27,174 bases of DNA. Origin: a virus. The notes below the pieces were generated by a model. That model saw nothing but the letters and a program-made list of their open reading frames with translations. It did not search any database and had not been told where the DNA came from. Within the stretch, counting starts at the first letter, position 1; each line of letters begins with the position of its first letter. The translations under genes and the position numbers were made by a program. Location of the stretch: positions 1 to 27,174 of the IMG/VR virus record IMGVR_UViG_3300027714_000097, one strand, 5' to 3'. This document shows positions 14,990 through 22,848 of this stretch, in pieces.

Positions 14990-15417
14990 GTTACTAGAAA
15001 TAAACTGTCCATAAAGTGTAACAGGGTCAGTTGTAGTTGCTGCTGTTGCGTTGCTGCTGTTGCAGCAATAACCATAAACGTTACACCAGATGTTGCACCC
15101 GTAAGAACAACTGGTTTATCTACATTTACATATTGAGTTGGATCAATAGTTTCTCCACTAAAAGTACTTTGAATTTTAATATATTTTGATGCATTATCGC
15201 CGGCGCTATAGTTAGCGGAGCCAGGAATAACAACAGTTCCATCTTTGAACATATGACTAAAGCCTTGTTCAATTTGGTTCTGAAGTACTGATTGAATTTG
15301 AGTTAATTCTCTTGCCTGAATAGCAAATCCAGGCCGAAATAATGTTCTAACAAAGTTATCATCTTTGTCAAAATCATCATAATACGGGGCAACGTTAAGG
15401 TCAGTAGATTGAGGCAT
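14986..15417 (-). CDS. DUF4815-like baseplate/fibre protein, N-terminal fragment (frame-broken)
   Basis: The frame starts at an ATG preceded by GGAG and ends at residue 143. Residues 1 to about 120 (NVAPYYDDFDKDDNF, LFRPGFAIQARELTQIQS, LQNQIEQGFSHMFKDGTVV) are the conserved N-terminus of DUF4815-type structural proteins of T4-like phages. The last 25 or so residues (QQQQLQLTLLHFM...) are out of character and arise after a 14-bp tandem duplication at 15036-15063. With one copy removed, the reading continues as VIAATAATTTDPVTLYGQF and runs directly into the next fragment. This is therefore the beginning of one large gene, not a separate small protein. Confidence 0.85.
   Translation of the reverse strand: MPQSTDLNVAPYYDDFDKDDNFVRTLFRPGFAIQARELTQIQSVLQNQIEQGFSHMFKDGTVVIPGSANYSAGDNASKYIKIQSTFSGETIDPTQYVNVDKPVVLTGATSGVTFMVIAATAATQQQQLQLTLLHFMDSLFLVT
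15036..15063 (-). repeat. Perfect 14-bp tandem duplication that shifts the frame
   Basis: The plus-strand unit gttgctgctgttgc occurs at 15036-15049 and again, directly adjoining, at 15050-15063. Fourteen is 3n+2, so the extra copy moves the DUF4815-like gene out of frame. Deleting one copy joins the N-terminal fragment to the central fragment without a stop. It may be replication slippage in a GCA/ACA-rich tract, or an assembly or sequencing error. Confidence 0.85.
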
Positions 15418-15420
15418 ATA

Positions 15421-16917
15421 TTAAAACTCCACGATTACTTTAATGTCTTCGATCTGATCAGTAGACCTACTAATTGGTTTTCTATTTTCTAGATAAATTA
15501 TATCACCACTGTCAGGTTGAAGCTCTGGATTTGCGTATCCATCTGCAAAGGTTAAAGTGTTTCCCCCTGCAAGAGTCACTGCACTATCAGCACTTGAATC
15601 TGGTGTTCCAACTGCACCAGAAGTTGCTCCCGTGATAACATTGGAACCACTAAATGCAACATATGCACCGCTTGTTCCATTGGTTCCATAGTCACCAAAT
15701 CGTTCTTGTGCGTAATATAGAATTGAATTTGCACTATCCCACTCAACAACTCTACCAATTGCACCTGTAGTAGCTTGACTTATTTTTTCATCACCATCAA
15801 ACGTACCAGCTTGTGATGTTAGTTTTGCTGCATAAGTCATTCTTGCAGTTGATATTGTTGCAACTGAACTTGTGCCATATGTAAAGGGATCGACTACAAT
15901 TCCTAACTTACGGAAATCATTTTCTGTAGTAATGTCATCCCCTTCAGCTGCGGTCAATGTTGTTGCTAACATTACAAAGTGTCCACCAAGTTCTTCTGGG
16001 GCACTAAATCCATGACCACCTTTGGGTCCAACAATAATACTTACTGCACCACTAGAACCACCGATTGCTGCAGCAGAAGTTAATCCTGAGTCTGAAAAAG
16101 TGAAACCACTTGCAAGGTTTACTGTTCCAAATGTGTAACCTGCACCAGCAGAGTGAATTGTTGTATGTGTACCAGCAGTAAGACCAAAAACTTGAATTGC
16201 GTTATTTAAAACTGTAATTCGGACAATACCACCAGAGGCCGTCCCTGCACTTGTGCCGTCGCCATATATAGCGGCAAAATAAGTTCCGTTTGTGTATCCA
16301 GAACCAGCAGTGATAAGTAGTGAGTCAACTGAACCATCAACTGCTGCTGCACTTACCGTGGTATCAGTTGCAACTGGCATGAAGTCTGCTGTTAGAAAGT
16401 TATTGATTTGTCCAGCTGTAAGAGTATACATATATTGAAGAACATATCCACCAGAACTAAACGGAGAAGTTGTTGTACTAGTTGGTTCTGATCCACTATA
16501 TGCTACACCACTGTTATTGTCAAGAATTTTATATACACGAAAATCAGTAGTTATAAAAAAGAATGTAGAGTCATATAAATTGGAGGCACCAGAAGTAGTA
16601 GTTACAGTAGAACTATATTCTGGCCGATACATGTCGTATGTATCACCATTAGAAAAATTTCTTCTTGGAATAACTCTCTGAATACTATTTGTAGCGATGC
16701 TTTTGGCAGCAACCATATCATCCCATGCAAAAAATTCATCAGTTGGTCCATCTACAGGAGTTGGGGGTGAAGAGTCAGACCCGCCACTTGTCCCTGATGT
16801 AAAGGGAGTGCTTTTACCTATGAAAAGGTAATAAACATTATTAGACGATTCAGTAAACGACTCTTCGAATTGAGTAGCGTTATGAAGTCTAAATTTTTCT
16901 GTGATAATAGCTGCCAT
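15421..16917 (-). CDS. gp8: gp8-like baseplate wedge protein
   Basis: The 498-residue protein is longer than T4 gp8 (334 aa) but keeps recognisable landmarks at both ends. The N-terminal part has ITEKFRLHNA, then YYLFIGKSTPF, then VIPRRNFSNGDTYD, then GGYVLQYMYTLTAGQINNF. These parallel ITSKFR, IFITFGRSEPW, VIPRRDWGD and GYVWEYLFEIPPD of T4 gp8. The C-terminus, GDIIYLENRKPISRSTDQIE, parallels GEMIYMENRPP-DQTEE of T4 gp8. The extra length lies in the middle, a Gly/Thr/Ser-rich section with G-TSGA-type hairpins (for example GSNVITGATSGAVG) that resemble segments in the neighbouring large proteins. gp8 forms a dimer in each wedge and binds gp7 and gp10 in T4. It ends three bases before the DUF4815-like gene. 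Confidence 0.9.
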   Translation of the reverse strand: MAAIITEKFRLHNATQFEESFTESSNNVYYLFIGKSTPFTSGTSGGSDSSPPTPVDGPTDEFFAWDDMVAAKSIATNSIQRVIPRRNFSNGDTYDMYRPEYSSTVTTTSGASNLYDSTFFFITTDFRVYKILDNNSGVAYSGSEPTSTTTSPFSSGGYVLQYMYTLTAGQINNFLTADFMPVATDTTVSAAAVDGSVDSLLITAGSGYTNGTYFAAIYGDGTSAGTASGGIVRITVLNNAIQVFGLTAGTHTTIHSAGAGYTFGTVNLASGFTFSDSGLTSAAAIGGSSGAVSIIVGPKGGHGFSAPEELGGHFVMLATTLTAAEGDDITTENDFRKLGIVVDPFTYGTSSVATISTARMTYAAKLTSQAGTFDGDEKISQATTGAIGRVVEWDSANSILYYAQERFGDYGTNGTSGAYVAFSGSNVITGATSGAVGTPDSSADSAVTLAGGNTLTFADGYANPELQPDSGDIIYLENRKPISRSTDQIEDIKVIVEF

Positions 16918-16937
16918 TTCTCTTTTCCTATTTTATC

Positions 16938-16945
16938 TATTTATG
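16938..16945 (-). promoter_or_regulatory. Late promoter-like box CATAAATA upstream of gp8
   Basis: The minus strand reads CATAAATA, one base off the T4 late consensus, 21 bases before the gp8-like ATG at 16917 and overlapping the stop of the 211-aa gene. An AGGAAAAGAG ribosome binding region lies between box and start. The position mirrors that of the exact box before the 211-aa gene. It is a weaker match and may be weak or inactive. Confidence 0.5.
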
Positions 16946-17576
16946 ACGCAACGCCGGCCCCAATAATTGTTTTTAGAGTACTACCACCAGAATTAACTAT
17001 AAGAAGTGTAGATGAACTTTTCATCATCGTTCCTGTTAACACATTAGAAGCACCAGTAGTTAGGACTGTACCTGTTTCATTTCCAAATGTTATTGTTCTA
17101 TCTGCTGTTGGGTCTGTAACTGTTAAGGTTGTTTCGTGTGCATCAGGTGTTGCACCTTCAAATACAATAGATGCCCCTGTAGAAGTAATCGTTCCGCAAG
17201 TCAAATTACCAGATGTAAATGTTCCTGTCGTTGTGAGGTTTTCGTTACCAAAACTGATAGCACCAGAAGTATCTGTTATTGATCCAGCTGCAAGAACAAG
17301 AGTTCCACCTTTTAAAGTTGTACCATTTACCGTAGTTGTCGCAAGAGTCGTGATAGTAGCAGAAGTTTGTGTCCCTGCAACAACCCCACTGATATTAGGA
17401 GCAGTTAATGATAAGACAGAACCAGTTGCACTGACTCCAGTACAAAGACCAGAGCCATCACCAATCAATGTATAAATTTCTACAAAGTTATCATTGATCT
17501 TACCACCACCTGATCGTAGTGTATCACCACTACCATCGTTGGCGTTAGTTCCGATCCCTAATGATTGATATGCCAT
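16941..17576 (-). CDS. fibre-like virion protein (211 aa)
   Basis: The N-terminus (MAYQSLGIGTNANDGSGDTL, then GGKINDNFVEIY) is the widespread adaptor start of phage fibre and baseplate-decoration proteins, which use a GT-NDGTGDTLR-GG-KINDNF-E-Y pattern. The middle is a low-complexity Thr/Ser/Gly beta region. The segment at nucleotides about 17050-17168 encodes VFEGATPDAHETTLTVTDP followed by TADRTITF and TGTVL. The same module occurs twice in the 712-aa protein of this window. The C-terminus is Gly/Ser-rich. No enzymatic motif is visible. A virion appendage or wedge-attached short fibre is the best guess, from composition, the N-terminal pattern and the baseplate context. Its stop lies within the late promoter-like box of gp8. 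Confidence 0.65.
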   Translation of the reverse strand: MAYQSLGIGTNANDGSGDTLRSGGGKINDNFVEIYTLIGDGSGLCTGVSATGSVLSLTAPNISGVVAGTQTSATITTLATTTVNGTTLKGGTLVLAAGSITDTSGAISFGNENLTTTGTFTSGNLTCGTITSTGASIVFEGATPDAHETTLTVTDPTADRTITFGNETGTVLTTGASNVLTGTMMKSSSTLLIVNSGGSTLKTIIGAGVAS

Positions 17577-17596
17577 TTAACGTTCCCTCTTCTTGT

Positions 17597-17604
17597 TATT
17601 TATA
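17597..17604 (-). promoter_or_regulatory. T4-type late promoter box TATAAATA upstream of the 211-aa gene
   Basis: An exact TATAAATA on the minus strand sits in the 33-base gap after the 1744-aa gene. It is 20 bases before the ATG at 17576, with an AAGAGGGAA ribosome binding region between them. It probably starts a late transcript covering the 211-aa gene, gp8 and the genes beyond. The sequence match is direct; activity is inferred. Confidence 0.72.
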
Positions 17605-17609
17605 ACGAT

Positions 17610-20600
17610 TTACGCAGCATCAAACGTGGTTGATGTTGAATCAAATGTTCCTATCGTACTATCTACGGTAGTTATTAAAGCAACTCCAGCTTCACCCTCT
17701 GCTTCTCCGACAGGAAGATTAGTTCCACCCGACTCAGCTGTTAATCCATTTGCAATATTTATTGAATTTTGTTGTAGGAACTCAAGTGTTCCTGTACCAT
17801 CACTTTTTATTTCTATTAATAACTCATCACCAGCATTTGTACTATCGCTGTCTGTACCATTTAATAAGAAGAATCCGCCTTCATTATCTCCCACAACGTT
17901 GTGAATAGTATCAAACATAACCAGTTTATCGCTAAGGTCACGGCCGCCGGTACTATCTAGAAGTACGTTGTCGTTTTCATTAGCAGAAGTATCCTGTACC
18001 AATGCATCTCCCGCATTAGACTTACCAGAATCTGTTCCGTCTAGTAAAATAAGACCTTCGATATCAAGGACAGCTGATGTACCATCAAAGATAATATTAC
18101 CATCTTCATTCTCTAATGCAAAATTTAATCCTATTTCATATTCATCTTGTAATGACAATCTACTTGTTGGAGCAATAGAATCAATTCGAGCCTCTCTTGT
18201 AAATTGTGTTATATTTCTATTACCAAAGTTTCCGTCTGGAATACTTCCTTGATTGGTGCTGTCTTCAAACTCAATCTTACTTCCTTCAGTCAGAAGTTTT
18301 TCACCTCTGTTGAGTTGACCGTCTAGAACAAGATTAATATTATGAGCTGCATATCCTGTACCAGTACCAATTAAATAACCAGTACTAGTTTCTGTTTCCA
18401 GTTCAATTTGGCTGCCATCTTCTGTAATAAATTGTAAAAATGTTTCTAGTACAAAATCGTCAGCAGCAGAACTTTGTTCAAATACAATACCACCATCATT
18501 AGTCTTCAATGTTCCAGCTGGTTCACTAAATCCAATAGTATCTATTTCAACTAAGTCAGCGAATGAAAGATTACTAATGTCTGCAAGTTGAATACCTGAC
18601 TGTTCATTTAAGTCTCTCTCATGAGAAATTTTTGAACCAGCATTAGTACCAGTGTTATCTGTACCATCTAATACCAAATTGTCTTCCATTATAACAGGAA
18701 GACTTTCTCTTAATCCAACTTCTAATTCAATAGCTGGTGGAGAAAAGAAGATAGAGCCAGGCAAAATTCCAGAAGCAAGAGGAGCACCATAAGAAGTTTT
18801 AGGAACTGTAATCTCTGGACGAACTCTAAGTGTGGTTACATGAGATACTGATCGTTTTGAAACAGCATTTTCGCCAAGAGCTGTTTCTGCAAGTAATTTA
18901 CCAGACCCAGCACCAACATCTAAAAGAACTAAACCAGACCCAGAACTTTGAGAATTTTCAGCTGCAATATCTTCACCACCTTCAAACTGTAGATTATCTC
19001 CATTAGTTTCTTCAAGGATCAAGTCACCAATTGCTACACCATTCTCTAAAATAATTGTATCGAATAAACTACTTCCACCTGTTGTATCAAGAACTCCTTC
19101 ACGAACAGATGTTGTCATCTGAAGTGTTTCACCAAATATTACACCAAGCAATGATGCAAGTTCTGGTGAGAATGTATCATCACCTGTATAATCTATAACA
19201 CCTGCTGCAGTAGTTCCTATCGCAGCAGAAACTTGTGTTGCAAGAGAAACCTTACCAAAAGGAATAAATCCTGCTGGGTGGACGGAAGCTTTAAGTTCAT
19301 TAATATAAGAACTTAAAACTGCACCAACTTTTACTTCATATGAGAATTGTTGATAGAAGTATGAATCTTGAATACGAATAATATCTTCACTAATACGACT
19401 ATCGGTATTTAAATAATTACCAGATTTAGTTATAGTGGTTCCAATTTCTGCTATACCTCTTGCAGTTCCTTGGGCAATAATTTTAGCAGAAGCTCCACCA
19501 GAATCTAATATAGTATCACCAATAACATTGAAAGCATCTTCCATAACAATTTCTTCACCAGAATCTGTTCCATCTGATTGTGTCTGATTAAGAATTATTT
19601 GATCTATGCCAAGCTCATCCTCCATTAGGAGTTGACCACCAGCGTCCACACCATTTCCGTCTGAAGCATCAAGAATTAAATTTTGACCAGAGTGTTCGTT
19701 TAGTAATTTATCTCCACCCTCATCAATTATATTTCCAAACCCACTTTCGTCGCCAAGAGAAATTGCGGCGTTATATAATAGTTTACCTTTCTCAAGAATA
19801 TTTACATTAAACGATTGGACAGGAGACTCTTCAGTAACAAACGTTTCTAAATTTTCTCCAACTAATCTACCAGCTGGAGTATTGCTGTGTTTAACTGATT
19901 GTCCATGAATAGAAAATTCTGAAACGTCAAACACAGGTTGTAAGAGTTTGTCACCAATGTCATCTGTAGAATCAACACCGCCGCTAGTATTAAGAATTAT
20001 AGTGTTACCAGATTTCTCATTAATAATAAAACTTGGGGAACCTTCATTCAGAATAGAATCTTCAGTAAGAATAGAATCAGTATTGTTACCAAACACTATG
20101 CTTGTATCAACTTCATAAGTTAATTTATTACCATCTGTTAAATCTGAACCATCCAAACGAAGAAAACTTCCTGGCGAGGTAGTTGAATCTTCTAATAAGA
20201 TATCATCGCCCGTATTGTCTTCAAGATTTATCCTACCTTCAAAATCGACAGTAGAAAGATTAGTTAGTAAAACTCCAGAAAGTTGTTTATTGAAGAAATC
20301 AGTCCCTACTGTTTCATCTTCAAGCTCAACGTGATCTTCAAAACGTTCAGATCGATCAAAAGCTTTTGTTCGATGACTATCTAACAAAAATTTACCAGAC
20401 TCATCATCGACAACAAACGACCCAGACTCTAATTCAATACCCTCATCAATAGTAGAGTCCATGTCATCAATTTCCATACTGATTTGATGTACATTAACTT
20501 CAAATGCTTCAGAAATTATCTCACCAATTTCAAAGCTTTCTATTGCAATTCCTTTACCTTCTTCACTAAATGCATCTATTAAAAATCCAGAACCAAACTC

Positions 20601-22844
20601 ATCATTAACTTTATAAAGTTCATTAATGGGCCCATGATCAGGACGGTCTGGTTCAACAATATCATTATCCTCTAATGTTAAACCATCATTAGATGAAACT
20701 TGACTTTCTGATGTTAATCTATTTGTAGGAGTAGAACTAATTGTTAGTTTTTGAGTAGCAGAATCATATGAAACAACTGAACCTGTATGTGTCTGTAATG
20801 TATTTCCAGTTCCAAATGATCCAGTAACATCTTTAAGAATAAGGTTTGTATTTGCAGTAACGGCAGGAGTTGTCGGATATTTAAATCCAGCATCATTAAT
20901 TGCAATTTCAGAAATAGCACCAATGTCTGTTGTCAAAAGAACTAATGTAGCCTCTTCACCATTTATTGTTGAAATTGTTGCAGTTGGTAGCTTAGTATAT
21001 CCAGACCCGCCATCAATTAAATAAATTCTATTAATTTCACTGCTTTCATCATTACTCAAAGTTGATGTTTCTAAAACTATACCATCAGTATCAGTACGAA
21101 ATGAATCTCTAGAAAGTGAATCAGTGTTTGATATAATTAAATCACCAAGAACTGCTTCCGTATTTGAACTTGTAGAAGTGGTCATACCAGTTGCAACATT
21201 ACCAGACTCTAGCCGTAATGAAAATCCATCATTTAAAGCTTCTGTATCTGAATAGAATAAATTATATAAAGAACTGTTAAAACTAGTCTGACTTTTTTGC
21301 AAAAGATTAGAAGGCGACCAAAATATTAAGTCTGGAAATTCCTCAAAAATTAAAGCTTCTGCTATTCCAGTATCTAAATTTTTTACTTCAGCTCTTTCCT
21401 TTGTTGAATATAAGGGAAAGTAATATGTTTGAGTAGTACTGTACCGGCGATCTATTCCAAGAACTGTATATGGTTCACCGGAAAGAGTAGCTACTGATGT
21501 TCCATTCAATAAAATTTTATTGTTTACAAAAGATAATGTAGTCGATGTTTCTTGTGTAAGAACCTCTGGTATTTCTGTTGTTGCATCTTCAGTTGAAAGT
21601 CTACCACCTACAACAGAAACAAAAGCTCTAGCAGAATTAACACTAGTATCACTAACAGTAGGTGTAAATTTTATTCCATCACCAACATTATATTGTTTAC
21701 CAGAATTATCAATATGAATATCACTTACTGATCCCGACGATATTTCACTAACTTTTGCAGTAGCCTGACCATTTCCAATTTCTGGGTCTAAGGTTACTGA
21801 ATCGCCTGAACTGTATAGGATACCACCAAAATCTCCAGCAGATACTGTCAATACAATATTCTGAATAGTAAATTTCATAGTAGTATCTTTTGATGTAGCT
21901 ACTCCTGTTATAACTTCAGAATTTGTAAACCCACTACCTTGAACGCTGTCTTTCCTAAGAGTAAACTCCACAACGGAGTCTGTTCCTTGATTAAATTGAG
22001 ATACTCCAATAACTTGGGCTGTTGTTCCAGAAGAAGCACCAGTAATAATTTGTCCTGCCATATCAGCTGGAACTGCGCCTTCAGAATCAGAAGTACATCT
22101 AATAGCCAGAGGGTTAGACCAGTTACCATCACTTAACCTCATCATATATTTTGCTGGGTATGTGATGATTGCTTCTTCACCAAGGAATACCCTAAAGAAA
22201 AGTTTATGTCCTTCTGAAGTTCCTTTTGCTGCGTACATGTCTCTAATCTGTTTAATCAGATTTCGTTTAGACACTCCACTTGCAAGAGAAACAGGAATTG
22301 ATTCCATGAAGGAATCTTTGAATGATGTAAGAAAACGATCAACAGTATTATCAGGGTTAGCATACTCTAACAACTGTTGAATATTTTGTACAGGGTTTGC
22401 ACGATATTTTTTTAGAGTTGATACAGCACTACTTGTATTACCTGTAATAGTTTCGCCTTCAATGAACCTCTGGTTTGCAGTTATGAACAGCTGTTCATTA
22501 TCATCTACCAAAATTTTAGCAGTAGCCTTACTTGTCGTTCCAGTAATTGTTTCCCCGATAATAAATTTACCAGTTGTTCCACTACCACTTTCAAAGACAA
22601 TCCTATCTGCACCATTAGAGCCTGATATGTCAGTAGAATCTAAGACCAAAAAACTTGGCGTCAATGTTTCTAATAGAACTTGATCAATCGTTCCATCAAT
22701 AGTTATCTGGGCAGACTCAAGAAATTTATAATACTGTTTTAAAAATTCAACAAATATAGGATGGTCTGCTTGAATATAATCAGGAACTTGGCCATCTATA
22801 AGCGGTGAAATTTTTGTTGGTAATGCACTATCGAAAGGGGCCAT
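17610..22844 (-). CDS. giant acidic repeat-rich baseplate protein in the position of T4 gene 7 (1744 aa)
   Basis: The product is 1744 residues and strongly acidic. The N-terminal 250 residues look like a folded domain: an opening PLIDGQVPDYIQADHP, then FVEFLKQYYKFLES, then a helical region with NLIKQIRDMYAAKGTSEGH and FFRVFLGEEAIITYP. Two GETITG-TS-A-type hairpins occur near residues 98-140. The rest is beta-rich and carries many copies of an Asp-rich motif of the form LLDGTDS-G-TNAGD-LL-E, clear at about 17831-17875, 18011-18055, 18633-18675, 19557-19600 and 19637-19680. By order (gp6, this gene, then gp8) it fills the place of T4 gp7 (1032 aa), but I see no clear gp7 sequence signature, so the symbol is left empty. 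It could instead be a fibre-bearing wedge protein specific to marine myophages. Confidence 0.7.
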   Translation of the reverse strand: MAPFDSALPTKISPLIDGQVPDYIQADHPIFVEFLKQYYKFLESAQITIDGTIDQVLLETLTPSFLVLDSTDISGSNGADRIVFESGSGTTGKFIIGETITGTTSKATAKILVDDNEQLFITANQRFIEGETITGNTSSAVSTLKKYRANPVQNIQQLLEYANPDNTVDRFLTSFKDSFMESIPVSLASGVSKRNLIKQIRDMYAAKGTSEGHKLFFRVFLGEEAIITYPAKYMMRLSDGNWSNPLAIRCTSDSEGAVPADMAGQIITGASSGTTAQVIGVSQFNQGTDSVVEFTLRKDSVQGSGFTNSEVITGVATSKDTTMKFTIQNIVLTVSAGDFGGILYSSGDSVTLDPEIGNGQATAKVSEISSGSVSDIHIDNSGKQYNVGDGIKFTPTVSDTSVNSARAFVSVVGGRLSTEDATTEIPEVLTQETSTTLSFVNNKILLNGTSVATLSGEPYTVLGIDRRYSTTQTYYFPLYSTKERAEVKNLDTGIAEALIFEEFPDLIFWSPSNLLQKSQTSFNSSLYNLFYSDTEALNDGFSLRLESGNVATGMTTSTSSNTEAVLGDLIISNTDSLSRDSFRTDTDGIVLETSTLSNDESSEINRIYLIDGGSGYTKLPTATISTINGEEATLVLLTTDIGAISEIAINDAGFKYPTTPAVTANTNLILKDVTGSFGTGNTLQTHTGSVVSYDSATQKLTISSTPTNRLTSESQVSSNDGLTLEDNDIVEPDRPDHGPINELYKVNDEFGSGFLIDAFSEEGKGIAIESFEIGEIISEAFEVNVHQISMEIDDMDSTIDEGIELESGSFVVDDESGKFLLDSHRTKAFDRSERFEDHVELEDETVGTDFFNKQLSGVLLTNLSTVDFEGRINLEDNTGDDILLEDSTTSPGSFLRLDGSDLTDGNKLTYEVDTSIVFGNNTDSILTEDSILNEGSPSFIINEKSGNTIILNTSGGVDSTDDIGDKLLQPVFDVSEFSIHGQSVKHSNTPAGRLVGENLETFVTEESPVQSFNVNILEKGKLLYNAAISLGDESGFGNIIDEGGDKLLNEHSGQNLILDASDGNGVDAGGQLLMEDELGIDQIILNQTQSDGTDSGEEIVMEDAFNVIGDTILDSGGASAKIIAQGTARGIAEIGTTITKSGNYLNTDSRISEDIIRIQDSYFYQQFSYEVKVGAVLSSYINELKASVHPAGFIPFGKVSLATQVSAAIGTTAAGVIDYTGDDTFSPELASLLGVIFGETLQMTTSVREGVLDTTGGSSLFDTIILENGVAIGDLILEETNGDNLQFEGGEDIAAENSQSSGSGLVLLDVGAGSGKLLAETALGENAVSKRSVSHVTTLRVRPEITVPKTSYGAPLASGILPGSIFFSPPAIELEVGLRESLPVIMEDNLVLDGTDNTGTNAGSKISHERDLNEQSGIQLADISNLSFADLVEIDTIGFSEPAGTLKTNDGGIVFEQSSAADDFVLETFLQFITEDGSQIELETETSTGYLIGTGTGYAAHNINLVLDGQLNRGEKLLTEGSKIEFEDSTNQGSIPDGNFGNRNITQFTREARIDSIAPTSRLSLQDEYEIGLNFALENEDGNIIFDGTSAVLDIEGLILLDGTDSGKSNAGDALVQDTSANENDNVLLDSTGGRDLSDKLVMFDTIHNVVGDNEGGFFLLNGTDSDSTNAGDELLIEIKSDGTGTLEFLQQNSINIANGLTAESGGTNLPVGEAEGEAGVALITTVDSTIGTFDSTSTTFDAA

Positions 22845-22848
22845 CGGT

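Larger units (their letters stand above)
8523..15417 (-). pseudogene. Reconstructed single DUF4815-like gene, interrupted by two tandem duplications
   Basis: Span of the proposed original gene. As written it has three open frames. Subtracting one 14-bp and one 98-bp copy leaves 6783 bases, exactly 2261 codons (2260 residues and a stop), with conserved N-terminal, middle and C-terminal family segments in the expected order. Either the gene is truly broken in this genome, which would be surprising for a baseplate protein, or the duplications are assembly artefacts. Because the coding sequence elsewhere in the gene shows no other stop or shift, I favour an artefact or a very recent change. Confidence 0.75.

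Noticed and set aside
15036-15063. Programmed ribosomal frameshift joining the DUF4815-like fragments
   Set aside because: The needed shift is -1, but no X-XXY-YYZ heptamer is present, and a perfect 14-bp tandem duplication explains the break more simply. The second break has the same kind of cause.
17610-22844. Naming the 1744-aa protein gp7
   Set aside because: Gene order suggests it, but length and visible sequence do not show a gp7 signature, and marine phages carry other large wedge proteins at this place.
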